From Phosphoribacter sp037046615 (GTDB lineage Bacteria; Actinomycetota; Actinomycetes; Actinomycetales; Dermatophilaceae): DNA of 64,000 bases. The position numbers and the translations under genes were made by a program. A model generated the notes under the pieces. It saw only the letters and a list, made by a program, of their open reading frames with translations. It made no database searches and was not told the origin of the DNA. Below are positions 17,009 to 25,958 of the stretch, piece after piece (the stretch's first letter is position 1; the number at the start of each line of letters is the position of its first letter). The stretch lies in NCBI GenBank assembly GCA_037046615.1, contig JBAOHD010000015.1:124001-188000 (forward strand), given 5' to 3'.

Positions 17009-17431
17009 CTACCGGTCGGCGCGGGTGGCGAATTCCACGCGCCAGTCGGTGCGGGTCTCGCCGTCGACCCGCAACTGCCACGAAAAACGCCGCCCCGCTG
17101 GCAGCGGCATCGGCGGCACTCCGACGGCCAAGGCAGCATCGATCGGTGCGCCCGCGACGAGTCCAGCCGGCCGGCCGACTTCGAGTTGCGCCGCGAAGAC
17201 GACCTCCTGCGGCCCTTGCGGGCCAGGCTGGACGACCGGGTGGCCGTCCTCGTCGACGAGGCGCAGGTCGAGAGTCATCGGCTGCCCCGCCTGGTCCCAC
17301 GGCACGTCGAACTTCAGGGCGAGATACATCGGCACGGGCAGAGCCGGCCGGATCGACCACCCGCCACCGTTGATGTAGAGCTTGCCGTCGGCGACGACCG
17401 CGTGGTCGCACAGGAGCATCGTGATCCGCAT
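17009..17431 (-). CDS. DUF6941-like protein of unknown function
   Basis: This 140-residue protein starts MRITMLLCDHAVVADGKLY and continues 'INGGGWS', a pattern shared by a widespread uncharacterised actinobacterial family (DUF6941 as I recall). It looks like an all-beta protein ('ALKFDVPWDQAG', 'LDLRLVDEDGHPV', 'RFSWQLRVDGE'). I use the ATG at 17429-17431; the upstream extension has no family character and would overlap the divergent gene's leader. Function is unknown. Confidence 0.7.
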   Translation of the reverse strand: MRITMLLCDHAVVADGKLYINGGGWSIRPALPVPMYLALKFDVPWDQAGQPMTLDLRLVDEDGHPVVQPGPQGPQEVVFAAQLEVGRPAGLVAGAPIDAALAVGVPPMPLPAGRRFSWQLRVDGETRTDWRVEFATRADR

Positions 17432-17531
17432 AGACCCATCCTCGCCCCACCGGAGGCGCCCGGCATACCGCCTGTCCCGGGGAATGAAAACCGGTGGCAG
17501 GGAGCCAGCGCGGGCGTGGGAGGCTTGGAGC

Positions 17532-18747
17532 ATGCGCCCGGTGACCCAATCCCAGAAGCTGGCCGACGTCTGTTACGACATCCGCGGGCCGGTGCTGGAC
17601 GAGGCCAAGCGGCTCGAAGATGACGGTCACCGGATCCTCAAGCTCAATATCGGCAACCCGGCACCCTTCGGTTTCGAGGCGCCCGACGAGATCCTCGTCG
17701 ACATGATCGCCCAATTGCCTTCTGCCCAAGGGTATTCAGACAGCAAGGGGATCGTGTCGGCCCGTCGGGCGGTGACGCAGTATTACCGCCTCAAGGGTGT
17801 CGAGGGTGTGGCGATCGACGACGTCTACCTCGGCAACGGCGTCAGCGAACTCATCGTCATGACGATGCAGGCGATGCTCGACAACGGCGACGAGGTGCTC
17901 ATCCCGGCGCCGGATTACCCTCTCTGGACCGCCGCGACCGCGCTGGCCGGCGGCAAGGCGGTGCACTACCTCTGCGACGAGTCGGCTGGCTGGCAGCCCG
18001 ACCTGGCCGACATGGCGGCCAAGATCACGCCACGCACCAAGGCGATCGTCGTCATCAACCCCAACAATCCCACCGGCGCGGTCTACACCGACGAGACGCT
18101 CAAGGCCATCGTCGCCCTCGCCCGCGAGCACGGGCTCGTGCTCATGGCCGACGAGATCTACGACAAGATCCTCTACGACGACGCGACCCACACGTCACTC
18201 GCCTCGCTTGCCCCCGACCTGTTCTGCCTGTCCTTCAACGGGTTGTCCAAGGCCTATCGCGTCGCCGGCTTCCGCTCCGGGTGGCTCGCCTTGTCAGGTC
18301 CGAAACATCACGCTCGGTCCTTCATCGAGGGGCTCAACATCCTGGCCAACATGCGGCTGTGCGCCAATGTGCCGGCGCAGCACGCCATCGCGACGGCGCT
18401 CGGGGGTTACCAATCGATCACTGAGCTCGATCCTGCCTGGGGGGCGTCTGCTCGCCCAACGCAACCGGGCCTGGGAGTTGCTCAATTCCATCCCGGGAGT
18501 GAGTTGCACCAAGCCTGGCGGGGCGCTCTATCTCTTCCCGCGCCTCGACCCCGAGGTGCACGAGATCCACGACGACGAGAAGTTTGCGCTCGACCTCGTG
18601 CGGCAGCAGCGGATCCTCGTCGTCCAGGGGACGGGCTTCAACTGGCCCGCCCCCGACCACTTCCGGATCGTCACCTTGCCGCGCATCGAAGACCTCGAAG
18701 AGGCCGTCGAGCGCATCGGCACCTTCCTGGCCAGCTACCGGCAGTAG
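17532..18747 (+). pseudogene. Alanine-type aminotransferase (AlaA/AlaT-like) interrupted by a one-base insertion
   Basis: This is a class I/II PLP-dependent aminotransferase, most similar in motif content to AlaA-type glutamate-pyruvate aminotransferases. It has 'LNIGNPAPFGF', 'YSDSKGIVSARRAV', 'NPNNPTGAVY', 'LMADEIYDKILYDD' and the PLP lysine in 'SFNGLSKAYRVAGFRSGW'. The frame from ATG 17532 is correct to about 18,428 ('GGYQSITEL'). The remaining 105 codons ('LPGGRLLAQRNRAWELLN' to 'EDLEEAVERIG') are in the +1 frame, ending at 18747. Dropping one base at 18,429-18,430 restores a 404-residue protein. With so basic an enzyme a sequencing error is as likely as a true mutation. Confidence 0.88.
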
Positions 18748-18765
18748 CCGGTTGTCAGGAGCCGG

Positions 18766-19380
18766 TCAGCGGGTGCTGCCGGTGCCGGTCGCGATCGCGC
18801 CGATGATCATGACGCCGTAGAACACCGCGACGAGGACCATGAGCACCGATGCGATGATGCCGCAGATCCGGCCGGCGTTGACCTGACTGCGGTTGGACGC
18901 GGTGCCGCCGGCGGCGTCGATCTCCTTGATCGCCTTGTTGCCCATGACCCAGGCGACCGGGCCGAGCACGCCACAGACAACGAGCGACAGGATCCCCAGC
19001 ACCATGATCGTCGTGCCCTGGGGGTGCTCATTGCTCACGAGCGACCCATAGGCCGGGTACGGTGCCGGAGCGGGCTGCGGATAGGACCCTTGGTATGCCG
19101 GGGGGTAGCCCGGGCCGTCAGTGGGGCGGGCCTGGCCATAGCTCGGGGTCGGTGACCCACCGGCATACGGCTGCTGAGGGTAGGGCTGCGTCGGGCTCAC
19201 CGGAGGTGGCGAGGAGGCAGGCGGCGGGGGTGCGCCCCAGGGGGTGCCGCTCGAGGAACTCGAGGAACCCGTGTCGGGTGCCGTGGGGTCATAGCCCGAG
19301 GAGCCACTGATCGGTGCTGTCGGGTCGCTGCCGTAGGGGGACGATCCCGGCCAGCCGGAGGAGTTAGGGTCCTGACTCAT
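18766..19380 (-). CDS. DUF4190-domain membrane protein with Pro/Ser/Tyr-rich N-terminus
   Basis: This 204-residue protein has a long low-complexity cytoplasmic region (about residues 1-115, rich in Ser, Gly, Pro, Tyr and Gln). Two membrane helices follow ('TTIMVLGILSLVVCGVLGP' and 'ICGIIASVLMVLVAVFYG') with 'AWVMGNKAIKEIDA' between them, the DUF4190 signature. Actinobacterial genomes carry many such proteins; function is unknown. It starts at ATG 19378-19380 and diverges from the OsmC gene. Confidence 0.8.
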   Translation of the reverse strand: MSQDPNSSGWPGSSPYGSDPTAPISGSSGYDPTAPDTGSSSSSSGTPWGAPPPPASSPPPVSPTQPYPQQPYAGGSPTPSYGQARPTDGPGYPPAYQGSYPQPAPAPYPAYGSLVSNEHPQGTTIMVLGILSLVVCGVLGPVAWVMGNKAIKEIDAAGGTASNRSQVNAGRICGIIASVLMVLVAVFYGVMIIGAIATGTGSTR

Positions 19381-19443
19381 GCCGCCCAGCCTACGTCTGC
19401 CACGGCATCGACGCGCGCAGAATGGTCATGGAAGGCTCAGCCC

Positions 19444-19932
19444 ATGACCGCGTCCTCGCCGCAGCCGTCCCTCCCCACCTCCGCGCCCGAGCCGCCGCCG
19501 GGATTCCGGTCGGTCCGGCTCGAGCGCACGGCCGCGGGCCGGTATGCCGTGACGAACGTCCGCGGTGGCACCCTCACCCTGGGCCGTGGGGACGATGACG
19601 CCTTCACGCCGGTCGAGGCGCTGCTGGCGGCCATCGCCGGCTGCACGTCGGTCGACGTCGACGAGGTGACGACCCGGCGCAGCGAGCCGGAGTCGTTCGT
19701 CGTCGACTGCGAGGGCGTGAAGGTGTCCGACGAGCAGGGCAGTCACTTGTCGGGCGTCGACATCACCTTCCGCCTCGACTTCCCCGACACCGACCAGGGA
19801 CGCGCCGCCGCGGCGATGGTCGGACGGGTCGTGCGGCTGTCGCACGAAAAGCTGTGCACCGTGAGCCGGACCGTCATGCTCCCGACACCCGTGCGCAGCA
19901 TCGTCGGCGACATCGTCATCGACGGCCACTGA
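19444..19932 (+). CDS. OsmC/Ohr family peroxiredoxin-like protein
   Basis: This 162-residue OsmC-fold protein carries both family cysteines: one in 'LLAAIAGCTSVDVDEV' and one in 'LSHEKLCTVSRTVML'. In characterised relatives these two cysteines reduce organic hydroperoxides. The N-terminal 22 residues are Pro/Ser-rich. The sequence looks closer to the general OsmC branch than to Ohr, but this cannot be settled by eye. Confidence 0.85.
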   Translation: MTASSPQPSLPTSAPEPPPGFRSVRLERTAAGRYAVTNVRGGTLTLGRGDDDAFTPVEALLAAIAGCTSVDVDEVTTRRSEPESFVVDCEGVKVSDEQGSHLSGVDITFRLDFPDTDQGRAAAAMVGRVVRLSHEKLCTVSRTVMLPTPVRSIVGDIVIDGH

Positions 19933-19963
19933 GCTCGCGCCGGCGGATCGGTCGGCGCGCCGG

Positions 19964-20779
19964 TCAGGGCATGCGGCGGACGGTGAGGATTTGCTCGCAC
20001 CGGCCGACGGGGCCGTGCTCGTCGTGCAGGGTCGTCGACGTGAGCCCGACGCCTTCATTGCCGAATGTGACGCTCGTGTCGAAGCCGACCCACCGATCCG
20101 GCCCGCCGACCGGCTCGCGGTAAAGATGCACGGAGACATCGATATTGGGGAACATCCACGCAGTCGGGTCGACGAGGGTGTTCATGCCGTTGGCGGTGTC
20201 GACCAGTCCGATGTAGTCGGCGACCGGTGAGACCTCCTCGTCGGCGACGGTCGTGAGATGGGTGCGGATCCAGGCCTGGCCGCGGCCGCGTTCACGGGTG
20301 GGCGACCCGACGTAGTCGATCGACCGGATATAGCCGCCGGCCCACATCGATGACGGGCTCCATGTCTCCCATCCGTGCGGGCCGCCCATCGGCTCGGGCA
20401 AGCCGCCGGCGACCGGGGTGGTGTCCTGCCGCGAGAGCCGCCACGCCGAAGCTCGCACCACGGGGCGCCCGGCGACGCTCGCCACCGCCTCGACGAGCTC
20501 GATCGTGCGGCCGGGGCGGACGGTGTGCACCTCGACCGTCGTCGGCAACGCGGGGATCATCCCGAGGATCTCGAAGGTCACCCGCGCGAGCTGCATCTCC
20601 GGGCGCGGCTCGTGGCGGGTGATCGCGTGGGCGATGAGCCCCGACACGGGAGCCATGTGCTGCTCGTGGGCGTTCCAGGCACCTTGGACGTTGATCGTCG
20701 GCTGGTATGCCGCGTCGGACAGGCGCACGTAGAACGCGCTCGGGTGATCCTGCAGGTCAGGGAGGTCATCGAGGTTCAC
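19964..20779 (-). CDS. Acyl-CoA thioesterase family protein (TesB-like double hot-dog)
   Basis: This 271-residue protein fits the two-hot-dog thioesterase family: 'FYVRLSDAAYQPTINVQGAW' at the N-terminus, a central 'VHTVRPGRTIELVEAVASV', and a C-terminal second domain with 'IGLVDTANGMNTLVDPTAW' and 'NIDVSVHLYREPVG'. It would hydrolyse acyl-CoA thioesters of unknown chain length. I chose the GTG at 20777-20779 (MNLDDLPDLQDHP), because upstream residues look non-homologous. It lies 16 bases downstream of the FAH-family gene on the same strand, so the two may be co-transcribed. Confidence 0.8.
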   Translation of the reverse strand: MNLDDLPDLQDHPSAFYVRLSDAAYQPTINVQGAWNAHEQHMAPVSGLIAHAITRHEPRPEMQLARVTFEILGMIPALPTTVEVHTVRPGRTIELVEAVASVAGRPVVRASAWRLSRQDTTPVAGGLPEPMGGPHGWETWSPSSMWAGGYIRSIDYVGSPTRERGRGQAWIRTHLTTVADEEVSPVADYIGLVDTANGMNTLVDPTAWMFPNIDVSVHLYREPVGGPDRWVGFDTSVTFGNEGVGLTSTTLHDEHGPVGRCEQILTVRRMP

Positions 20780-20795
20780 CCCTCCACGATAGGAG

Positions 20796-21671
20796 TCAGA
20801 CCTCGTCCCTGCCGAGATCGTGCGTGTGGATGAGACGTTGCCGCTGCTCGCCGAGTCCGTCGATTTCGAGCTCGACGACATCGCCCTCGCGCAGGTAGGG
20901 GAATCGGCCGGACAGGGCGACCCCTTCGGGGGTGCCGGTGAGGACCACGTCTCCGGGTTCAATGGTCATGACCGCGCTCAGCTCGCGGATCAGCGTGGTG
21001 ACGCTGAAGATCATGTCGGCCGTCGAGGAGTCCTGCCGCGGCTCACCGTTGACCCACGACCGCAGCCCGAGAGCCTGGACGTCGGCGACCTGGTCGAAGG
21101 GCACGAGGGCCGGCCCGAGGGGGCAGAACGTCGGAGCGCTCTTGCCCTTGCTCCACTGCCCGCCCGAGCGCTGGAGTTGCCAGTGCCTTTCGGACACGTC
21201 GTTGGCGATCGTCAGCCCGGCGATCACGTCGCGCGCCTCCTCGTCCGAGCGCAGGTATGCCGCCCGCCGTCCGATGACCACCGCGAGTTCGACCTCCCAG
21301 TCGACGTGCTCGGAGTCCGGCGGGATGAGGACGGGGTCGAAGGGTCCGACGATCGTGTTGGGGTGCTTGAAGAACACGATCGGGTGCTCTGGCGGGGCCG
21401 AGCCCGTTTCGGCAGCGTGCGCGGCGTAGTTCTGACCGATCGCGATGACGGCGCCGGGGCGGGCAACCGGGGCTCCGACCCGTTCTCCGGTGAGTTCGAT
21501 CTCGTGGAGGCTGTGGTGTGCCAACGCTGACCGGGTGCGCCGGATGCCATCGGCGGCGAGGAAATCGCCGTCAATGTCGGCGGCAACGGGCGAGAGATCG
21601 AAAGCGCGGCCGGAGGAGTCGATGACGATCGGCCGCTCGGACCCCACGGCGCCGATCCGCATGAATCGCAT
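20796..21671 (-). CDS. Fumarylacetoacetate hydrolase (FAH) family protein
   Basis: This 291-residue enzyme has the FAH C-terminal fold: 'VIAIGQNYAAHAAE', 'HVDWEVELAVVIGRRAAYL' with the metal-binding Glu-x-Glu, 'GLTIANDVSERHWQ' with the metal Asp, and 'GDVVLTGTPEGVAL'. Relatives cleave C-C bonds in aromatic catabolism or decarboxylate oxaloacetate; the substrate is open. The start is ATG 21669-21671 (MRFMRIG). Confidence 0.88.
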   Translation of the reverse strand: MRFMRIGAVGSERPIVIDSSGRAFDLSPVAADIDGDFLAADGIRRTRSALAHHSLHEIELTGERVGAPVARPGAVIAIGQNYAAHAAETGSAPPEHPIVFFKHPNTIVGPFDPVLIPPDSEHVDWEVELAVVIGRRAAYLRSDEEARDVIAGLTIANDVSERHWQLQRSGGQWSKGKSAPTFCPLGPALVPFDQVADVQALGLRSWVNGEPRQDSSTADMIFSVTTLIRELSAVMTIEPGDVVLTGTPEGVALSGRFPYLREGDVVELEIDGLGEQRQRLIHTHDLGRDEV

Positions 21672-21742
21672 GGACGTCCACGCTACTCGCCACTGCCGAG
21701 GTGCGCGGCGCGCCGACCGGTGAGCGCCGACCGGCATACGCC

Positions 21743-23047
21743 TCAGGGGGCGTCGTATGGGGTCTCACCGGCGGTGGCGCGCCGGGCCCGCTCGGCCACG
21801 GCATACTCGTCGGTCCTCGCGTCGTAACCCCAGAAGTCCTTGAGCCAAGCCGCGGTGGCGACCACGCCGATGACGCAGAGGATGCCCCCGGAGGTGATCG
21901 ACGTGCGCACCGACCAGCGGTCGGCGACGAGGCCCGAGCGGACCTGGCCGCCCAGCGGGCCGATCGAGTAGGAGAGCATCTCGATCCCGGCGAGCCGGCC
22001 GCGCATCGAGTCGGGGATCGTCTGGTGCCAGATGATGCTGCGGAAGATCGCCGAGACCATGTCGGCCGCACCGGCCACCGCGAAGCACGCGACGACGAGC
22101 CAGATATGGCGAGTCAGGCCCGCGACGGCGACTGCTCCACCCCAGACGATGGCGGCAAGGACGACGGCCTTGCCGTGGTGGTGGACTTTGCTGGTCCACC
22201 CCGAACTCGCCGTGACGAGCAGGCTGCCGACCGTGCCGGCCGAGTAGAGCAGGCCGAGGATATGCGGCGACTCGAGGACGTCTTTGGCCAGGGCCGGGAA
22301 GAGCACGGTGGGCATCGCGAGGAACATCGCGACGATGTCGATGACGTAGGTGCCGAGCAGATCACGGCGGGACACGGCATACCGGGCGCCTTCGGCGATG
22401 GAGGCGAGGCTGGGCGGGGTGCTGTCTCCGCTTGGGGGGTAGGGCTTGAGTCGGGCGAAGAGCGCGGTCGCGATGAGCAGACCGACGACGTCGATGGCGT
22501 ATGCCGTTGCGGCACCGACCGTTTCGACGAGAATGCCGCCGATAGCGGGGCCGCCGAGGAGGCCGATCTGCATGCCGAGGGAGGAGAGGGCGACGGCGGC
22601 GGGGAGTTCGTCGTGGCGGACCGTGCGCGGGACGAGGGCCTCGCGGCTCGGGCGTTGGAGGGCGCCGGCTGCCGAGAGGAGGGCGCCGATGACGTAGATC
22701 GCCCACACGTGCGGGTCGGGCAACGCGGCGTTGAGGGCGAGGCCAGCCGTGAGCACGACCTGGGCGAGCCCGCTGCCGACAAGCATCTTGCGCCGGTCGA
22801 CATGGTCGGCCAGCGCGCCGCCCCACAGCCCGAAGACGACGAGCGGGACGAGTTCGATGACCCCCAGGATGCCGACGGCCAGGTTGCTGCCGGTCAGATG
22901 ATAGAGCTGCCACGGGAGCGCGACGTAGGAGACCATGCCGCCGAGGTAGAACACGGTGCCGGCAAGGAAGAGCCGCCGGAAGTCGGGCGAGGTGCGCAGC
23001 GGGGTGACGTCGATCCGCAGTGCGCGGAGCCGCTGCGCCAAGGTCAC
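21743..23047 (-). CDS. MFS transporter, enterobactin-exporter (EntS) type
   Basis: This 434-residue protein has twelve apparent membrane segments and MFS signatures 'LWGGALADHVDRRKML' (loop 2-3) and 'PRTVRHDELPAAVAL'. The opening 'PLRTSPDFRRLFLAG' is typical of the EntS/MFS_3 branch, which exports siderophores or drugs. I chose the GTG near 23045-23047 (MTLAQRLRALRIDV); a TTG-initiated longer form would reach 23101. It is followed on the opposite side by remnant DNA, so no partner genes indicate a substrate. Confidence 0.85.
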   Translation of the reverse strand: MTLAQRLRALRIDVTPLRTSPDFRRLFLAGTVFYLGGMVSYVALPWQLYHLTGSNLAVGILGVIELVPLVVFGLWGGALADHVDRRKMLVGSGLAQVVLTAGLALNAALPDPHVWAIYVIGALLSAAGALQRPSREALVPRTVRHDELPAAVALSSLGMQIGLLGGPAIGGILVETVGAATAYAIDVVGLLIATALFARLKPYPPSGDSTPPSLASIAEGARYAVSRRDLLGTYVIDIVAMFLAMPTVLFPALAKDVLESPHILGLLYSAGTVGSLLVTASSGWTSKVHHHGKAVVLAAIVWGGAVAVAGLTRHIWLVVACFAVAGAADMVSAIFRSIIWHQTIPDSMRGRLAGIEMLSYSIGPLGGQVRSGLVADRWSVRTSITSGGILCVIGVVATAAWLKDFWGYDARTDEYAVAERARRATAGETPYDAP

Positions 23048-23445
23048 CGGGAGAGTATGCCGTGCTCCACTAGGTGCCCGCGTCCGCTTTCCTGGCGTCA
23101 AGGTGGAGCAAAAACCACTCCAGGACGTGGTTTTCGCTCCGTGGAGGGATCAGGCCGGGCCGGGTCGTGGATCATGCGGTGGTGGCGTCCGCAGGGGGGA
23201 GCGCTTTGTCGAGGTCGGTCAATCCGCCCTTGGACCAGGGGTCTTCTTAATGGCGTTCGGACCACGCGTAGGGTCGATTGCACTCCTTCGCGCAGCAGGT
23301 CTCGTAGATGGCAGCCAGCGCCGTGCGTTGATGGTCGCTGAAGAACCGGTGCTGTCTTCCCAGGTCCAGGACGTGGCTCGGCCCGCCGAAGATGGCCGGC
23401 GAGGTGTCGGCCGTGTGGTTCCCCCCGAATCGTGGAGGGCTTCTT

Positions 23446-24372
23446 TTAAGCAGCTCTCGGGGTGAGGGCCGCGGTCTCGTAGGCGATGGGTGACATCATC
23501 GCAGCGGAGCTGTGCCGGCGGGTGGTGTTGTAGAAGTTCCAGCACCAGTCCATGACCGCGGTCGCGGCCTCGGTGGTGGTCTCGAACTCGTTGCGTGAGA
23601 GGACTTCCCACTCCAGGGTGGAGAAGAACGCCTCCGCGGCGCTGTTGTCGAAACACGAGCCCACTCTGCCCAAGGACTGGCGGATGCCGAGGTCTGTGCA
23701 GGTCTTGGTGAACAGATCGGCAGTGTAGGTCGATCCTCTATCCGTGTGAAAGATGACCCGCTCGGACTCCTCTTCCCGCCAGATCGCGGCCTTGCCGCCG
23801 CGCACGGTCACGGCCATCGTGATCGCGGCCTTGGCGAGCTCGGCGTTGGGGTGGCGCGAGGTCGCCGCCCCGATCAGGCGGCGGCTGAACAGGTCGATGA
23901 CGGTGGCCAGGTACAGCTTGCCGCCGGCTGTGGGGATCTCGGTGATGTCACCAACCCACCGCTGGTTCGGCTCGGCCGCGGTGAAGTCCCGGTTGATCAG
24001 GTCCGGGAACGGCGCCTTGGTCTTGTCTTGCGTGGTTAATCCGTTACGGCGCTTGATCTTTCGCGCGATCAGACCTCGCCGACGCATCGACTTCGCGACC
24101 GTCTTCTCGGACACGACCCACCCATCCTCGCGCAGGTCCTCGACCAGACGCGGCGAGCCGTGCAGGCCACGCTGCTTGACGAACATGACCTTCACGGCCC
24201 GGTCGATGGTGTCCCGGCGCAAGTCCCGCGTGGTGTACAGGTGCGACGGCGAGAGGGCCCGCTGCCACCACTTGTAGAACCACGAGATCGAGATCCCCAG
24301 CAGGGCACAGGTCAGCGCGACAGGAACGGCGTAGTTGGTCCTCTGGTCGGCGATGAAGCGTGCCACGCTCAC
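23446..24372 (-). CDS. IS3-family transposase OrfB (DDE integrase domain)
   Basis: OrfB has the HTH_21 and rve integrase-core domains. The catalytic triad is visible as 'RWVGDITEIPT' (Asp), 'IFHTDRGSTYT' (Asp) and 'AAEAFFSTLEWEVL' (Glu). I start it at the GTG 24370-24372 (MSVARFIADQRTNY), which overlaps the orfA stop by four bases (GTGA). This suggests coupled re-initiation rather than the programmed -1 frameshift of many IS3 elements, since no slippery A-run is seen in the overlap. The protein appears intact. Confidence 0.9.
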   Translation of the reverse strand: MSVARFIADQRTNYAVPVALTCALLGISISWFYKWWQRALSPSHLYTTRDLRRDTIDRAVKVMFVKQRGLHGSPRLVEDLREDGWVVSEKTVAKSMRRRGLIARKIKRRNGLTTQDKTKAPFPDLINRDFTAAEPNQRWVGDITEIPTAGGKLYLATVIDLFSRRLIGAATSRHPNAELAKAAITMAVTVRGGKAAIWREEESERVIFHTDRGSTYTADLFTKTCTDLGIRQSLGRVGSCFDNSAAEAFFSTLEWEVLSRNEFETTTEAATAVMDWCWNFYNTTRRHSSAAMMSPIAYETAALTPRAA

Positions 24373-24659
24373 TTCGTCGCCTCCTTCACCCACAGGACCA
24401 CGGATCGCTTGAGGACATCACGCTCCATCCGCAGCTCGGCGACCTCCGCGCGCAGGCGCTTCAGCTCATCGAAGTCCGCCTCGGACAGCTCACCGCGGCC
24501 CTGGCGTTCAGCGCGGGCACGTTGGACCCAGTTGCCCAGCGTGCCCTCGTTCACGCCGAGATCGCGGGCGACCTGGGCGATCGGCTTCTTGGTCTCTTCG
24601 ACGATCCGGACCGCTCCTTCACGGAACTCCCGGTCGTACCTCATTCTCTTCTCTGACAT
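24369..24659 (-). CDS. IS3-family transposase OrfA (HTH_Tnp_1)
   Basis: This protein of about 96 residues starts MSEKRMRYDREFREGAVRI and contains the helix-turn-helix 'AQVARDLGVNEGTLGNWVQ'. The C-terminal coiled segment 'ELKRLRAEVAELRMERDVLK' is the standard DNA-binding OrfA layout. It overlaps orfB by four bases and appears intact. Confidence 0.88.
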   Translation of the reverse strand: MSEKRMRYDREFREGAVRIVEETKKPIAQVARDLGVNEGTLGNWVQRARAERQGRGELSEADFDELKRLRAEVAELRMERDVLKRSVVLWVKEATK

Positions 24660-24960
24660 CGCAATCCTCATTGTCGATGCCTCCACGCTTCGGGGGGAAC
24701 CTCAGCCGTGCACGCGATCCGTCTGGCGGTGCTGGCGGAGATGAGGGCGCCGGTGTCGCTGGTGGCAGCGCCGCTGGTGGGGGTGAGGTCGAGGTGCGCC
24801 CCGGTCGCTGCGTGCACCTCCGCCTGAAGTTGGGCGGTTCTTGCCGCGGCGAAGGCTTGTTCGGCGGTCATGGTGACGATGACCGTGGCGGCGACTTTGC
24901 CGGTGAGCTTGTCAGTGTCGAGGTGCTCGATCAGTTCGGTGAGGGCGCGCCGCGGCGGTG

Positions 24961-25270
24961 TGCCCAGTCCAGGTCAGCCCAGTCCCGCTTTCGACGACGC
25001 TGACCCTCCTCGAATGGATCGACGACACCCAGGCCCACCCTCTTCGGGCGGTGCGGTCACTGGACTCAGATCGAGCACGCCGACGCCTTCTCTCGTATCG
25101 TCGCGGGCTTCTTGAGTGCCTGAGTGAGCCTGGCGAGCCAGGAGAGCGGCGGTATGCCGGGGTGACTGACGCGCGAGGAGGTGACGAGGCTCGGCGAGCG
25201 CGATTCTGGGGGCCGACCTGTGAACTCGCCTGGACTAGCCTAGACTAAGTCTGTCGAGTAGCCTTGACGG
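24961..25270. other. Non-coding stretch between the HNH remnant and the toxin-antitoxin pair
   Basis: No convincing gene is visible. Reverse-strand codons near 24,960-25,000 may still belong to the decayed DUF222 gene. One GTATGCCG motif lies at 25,152. The 3' end is AT-richer (ACTAGCCTAGACTAAGTC near 25,233) and probably contains the promoter/operator of the downstream pair; CTAGcCTAG is a small inverted repeat. Confidence 0.4.
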
Positions 25271-25516
25271 ATGGCGACGGTGAATGTGCATGAGGCGAAG
25301 ACGCATCTCTCTCGCCTGCTCGACCGGGTGCAGGCGGGCGAGGAGATCATCATCGCGAAGGCTGGGGTGCCGGTGGCGCAGTTACGGGCCGTCCCGCGGG
25401 TGGACATCACCTTCGGCGCGCTCGTAGGGGTCGTGGAGATCAATTTTGACGACTTTGACGCCGCTGACGGCGACGTCGCCGCCATGTGGGAGCCCGGCCT
25501 GGAGATCGCTCGGTGA
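25271..25516 (+). CDS. Type II antitoxin, Phd/YefM family
   Basis: This 81-residue protein begins MATVNVHEAKTHLSRLLDRV and continues 'GEEIIIAKAGVPVAQL', the DNA-binding half of Phd/YefM antitoxins. The C-terminal part ('DFDAADGDVAAMWEPGLEI') would wrap the toxin. It overlaps the toxin start by four bases. Antitoxins of this type repress their own operon. Confidence 0.9.
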   Translation: MATVNVHEAKTHLSRLLDRVQAGEEIIIAKAGVPVAQLRAVPRVDITFGALVGVVEINFDDFDAADGDVAAMWEPGLEIAR

Positions 25517-25902
25517 TCTTGCTCGACACTCACGTTGCGCTCTGGGTGCTCGCCACCCCTGATCGCCTCGGAGGGCAAGCGCGCGCCGCGATCGCGGGCA
25601 GCCCTCGTGTGTGGTATTCGTCGATCTCGATCGCCGAAATCACGATCAAGCGTCTGATCGGGCGGATCGACGTGCCAGCAGACCTCGCCGACCGGCTCGA
25701 TGCTGCGGGCTTAGTCGCGTTGCCGTTGACTGCCCGCCACGCTGAGGCGCTCGATCGCCTCCCGCAGTTGGCTCGCCATGACCCCTTCGATCGCTTGCTG
25801 CTTGCTCAGGCGGCAGTCGAGCGCTGCGCATTTGTGACCGCAGACGCCGTGTTGTTGGGGGCCGGCTTCGCCAGCGATCTGGTCGTCGACGCAAGGATCT
25901 GA
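25513..25902 (+). CDS. PIN-domain ribonuclease toxin (VapC-like)
   Basis: This 129-residue PIN-domain protein starts at GTG 25513. The acidic metal-binding residues are visible in 'ILLDTHVALWVL' (Asp), 'ISIAEITIKRL' (Glu), 'HDPFDRLLLAQA' (Asp) and 'FVTADAVL' (Asp), so the nuclease site looks intact. Paired with a Phd-type antitoxin, it belongs to the common Phd/PIN subset of type II systems. The RNA target is not predictable from sequence. Confidence 0.9.
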   Translation: MILLDTHVALWVLATPDRLGGQARAAIAGSPRVWYSSISIAEITIKRLIGRIDVPADLADRLDAAGLVALPLTARHAEALDRLPQLARHDPFDRLLLAQAAVERCAFVTADAVLLGAGFASDLVVDARI

Positions 25903-25958
25903 CGTCCGGGTGGGCACGATCTGCCCGACTTCGGACCGAGCGCGCGATACTGACCGGC

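Larger units (their letters stand above)
23414..24704 (-). mobile_element. IS3-family insertion sequence, structurally complete
   Basis: The ends are 26-base imperfect inverted repeats at 23414-23439 and 24679-24704; the left begins TGTGGTTCCCCCCGAA and the right, read inward, TGAGGTTCCCCCCGAA. They are flanked by a 4-base direct repeat GCCG (23410-23413 and 24705-24708), a target-site duplication. The 1,291-bp element contains orfA and orfB and has no copy of the genome's GTATGCCG motif. Confidence 0.9.
23110..24960 (-). pseudogene. DUF222/HNH endonuclease-like gene, split by an IS3 element and degraded
   Basis: Reverse-strand fragments on both sides of the IS join into one protein. The upstream part (about 24,705-24,960) reads 'ALTELIEHLDTDKLTGKVA', 'MTAEQAFAAARTAQLQAEV' and 'ISASTARRIACTA'. 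The downstream part (about 23,222-23,413) continues 'SPAIFGGPSHVLDLGRQHRF' and 'ALAAIYETCCAKECNRP', as in actinobacterial DUF222 (13E12-type) proteins with C-terminal HNH domains. Further on a TAA follows 'YAWSERH', and a frameshift separates 'GLTDLDKALP' from 'CGRHHRMIHD'. The gene is therefore dead independently of the IS. The far N-terminal half is missing. Confidence 0.75.

Noticed and set aside
24369..24400. Programmed -1 frameshift between IS3 orfA and orfB
   Set aside because: No slippery A-run is present; a GTGA overlap gives a simpler re-initiation explanation.
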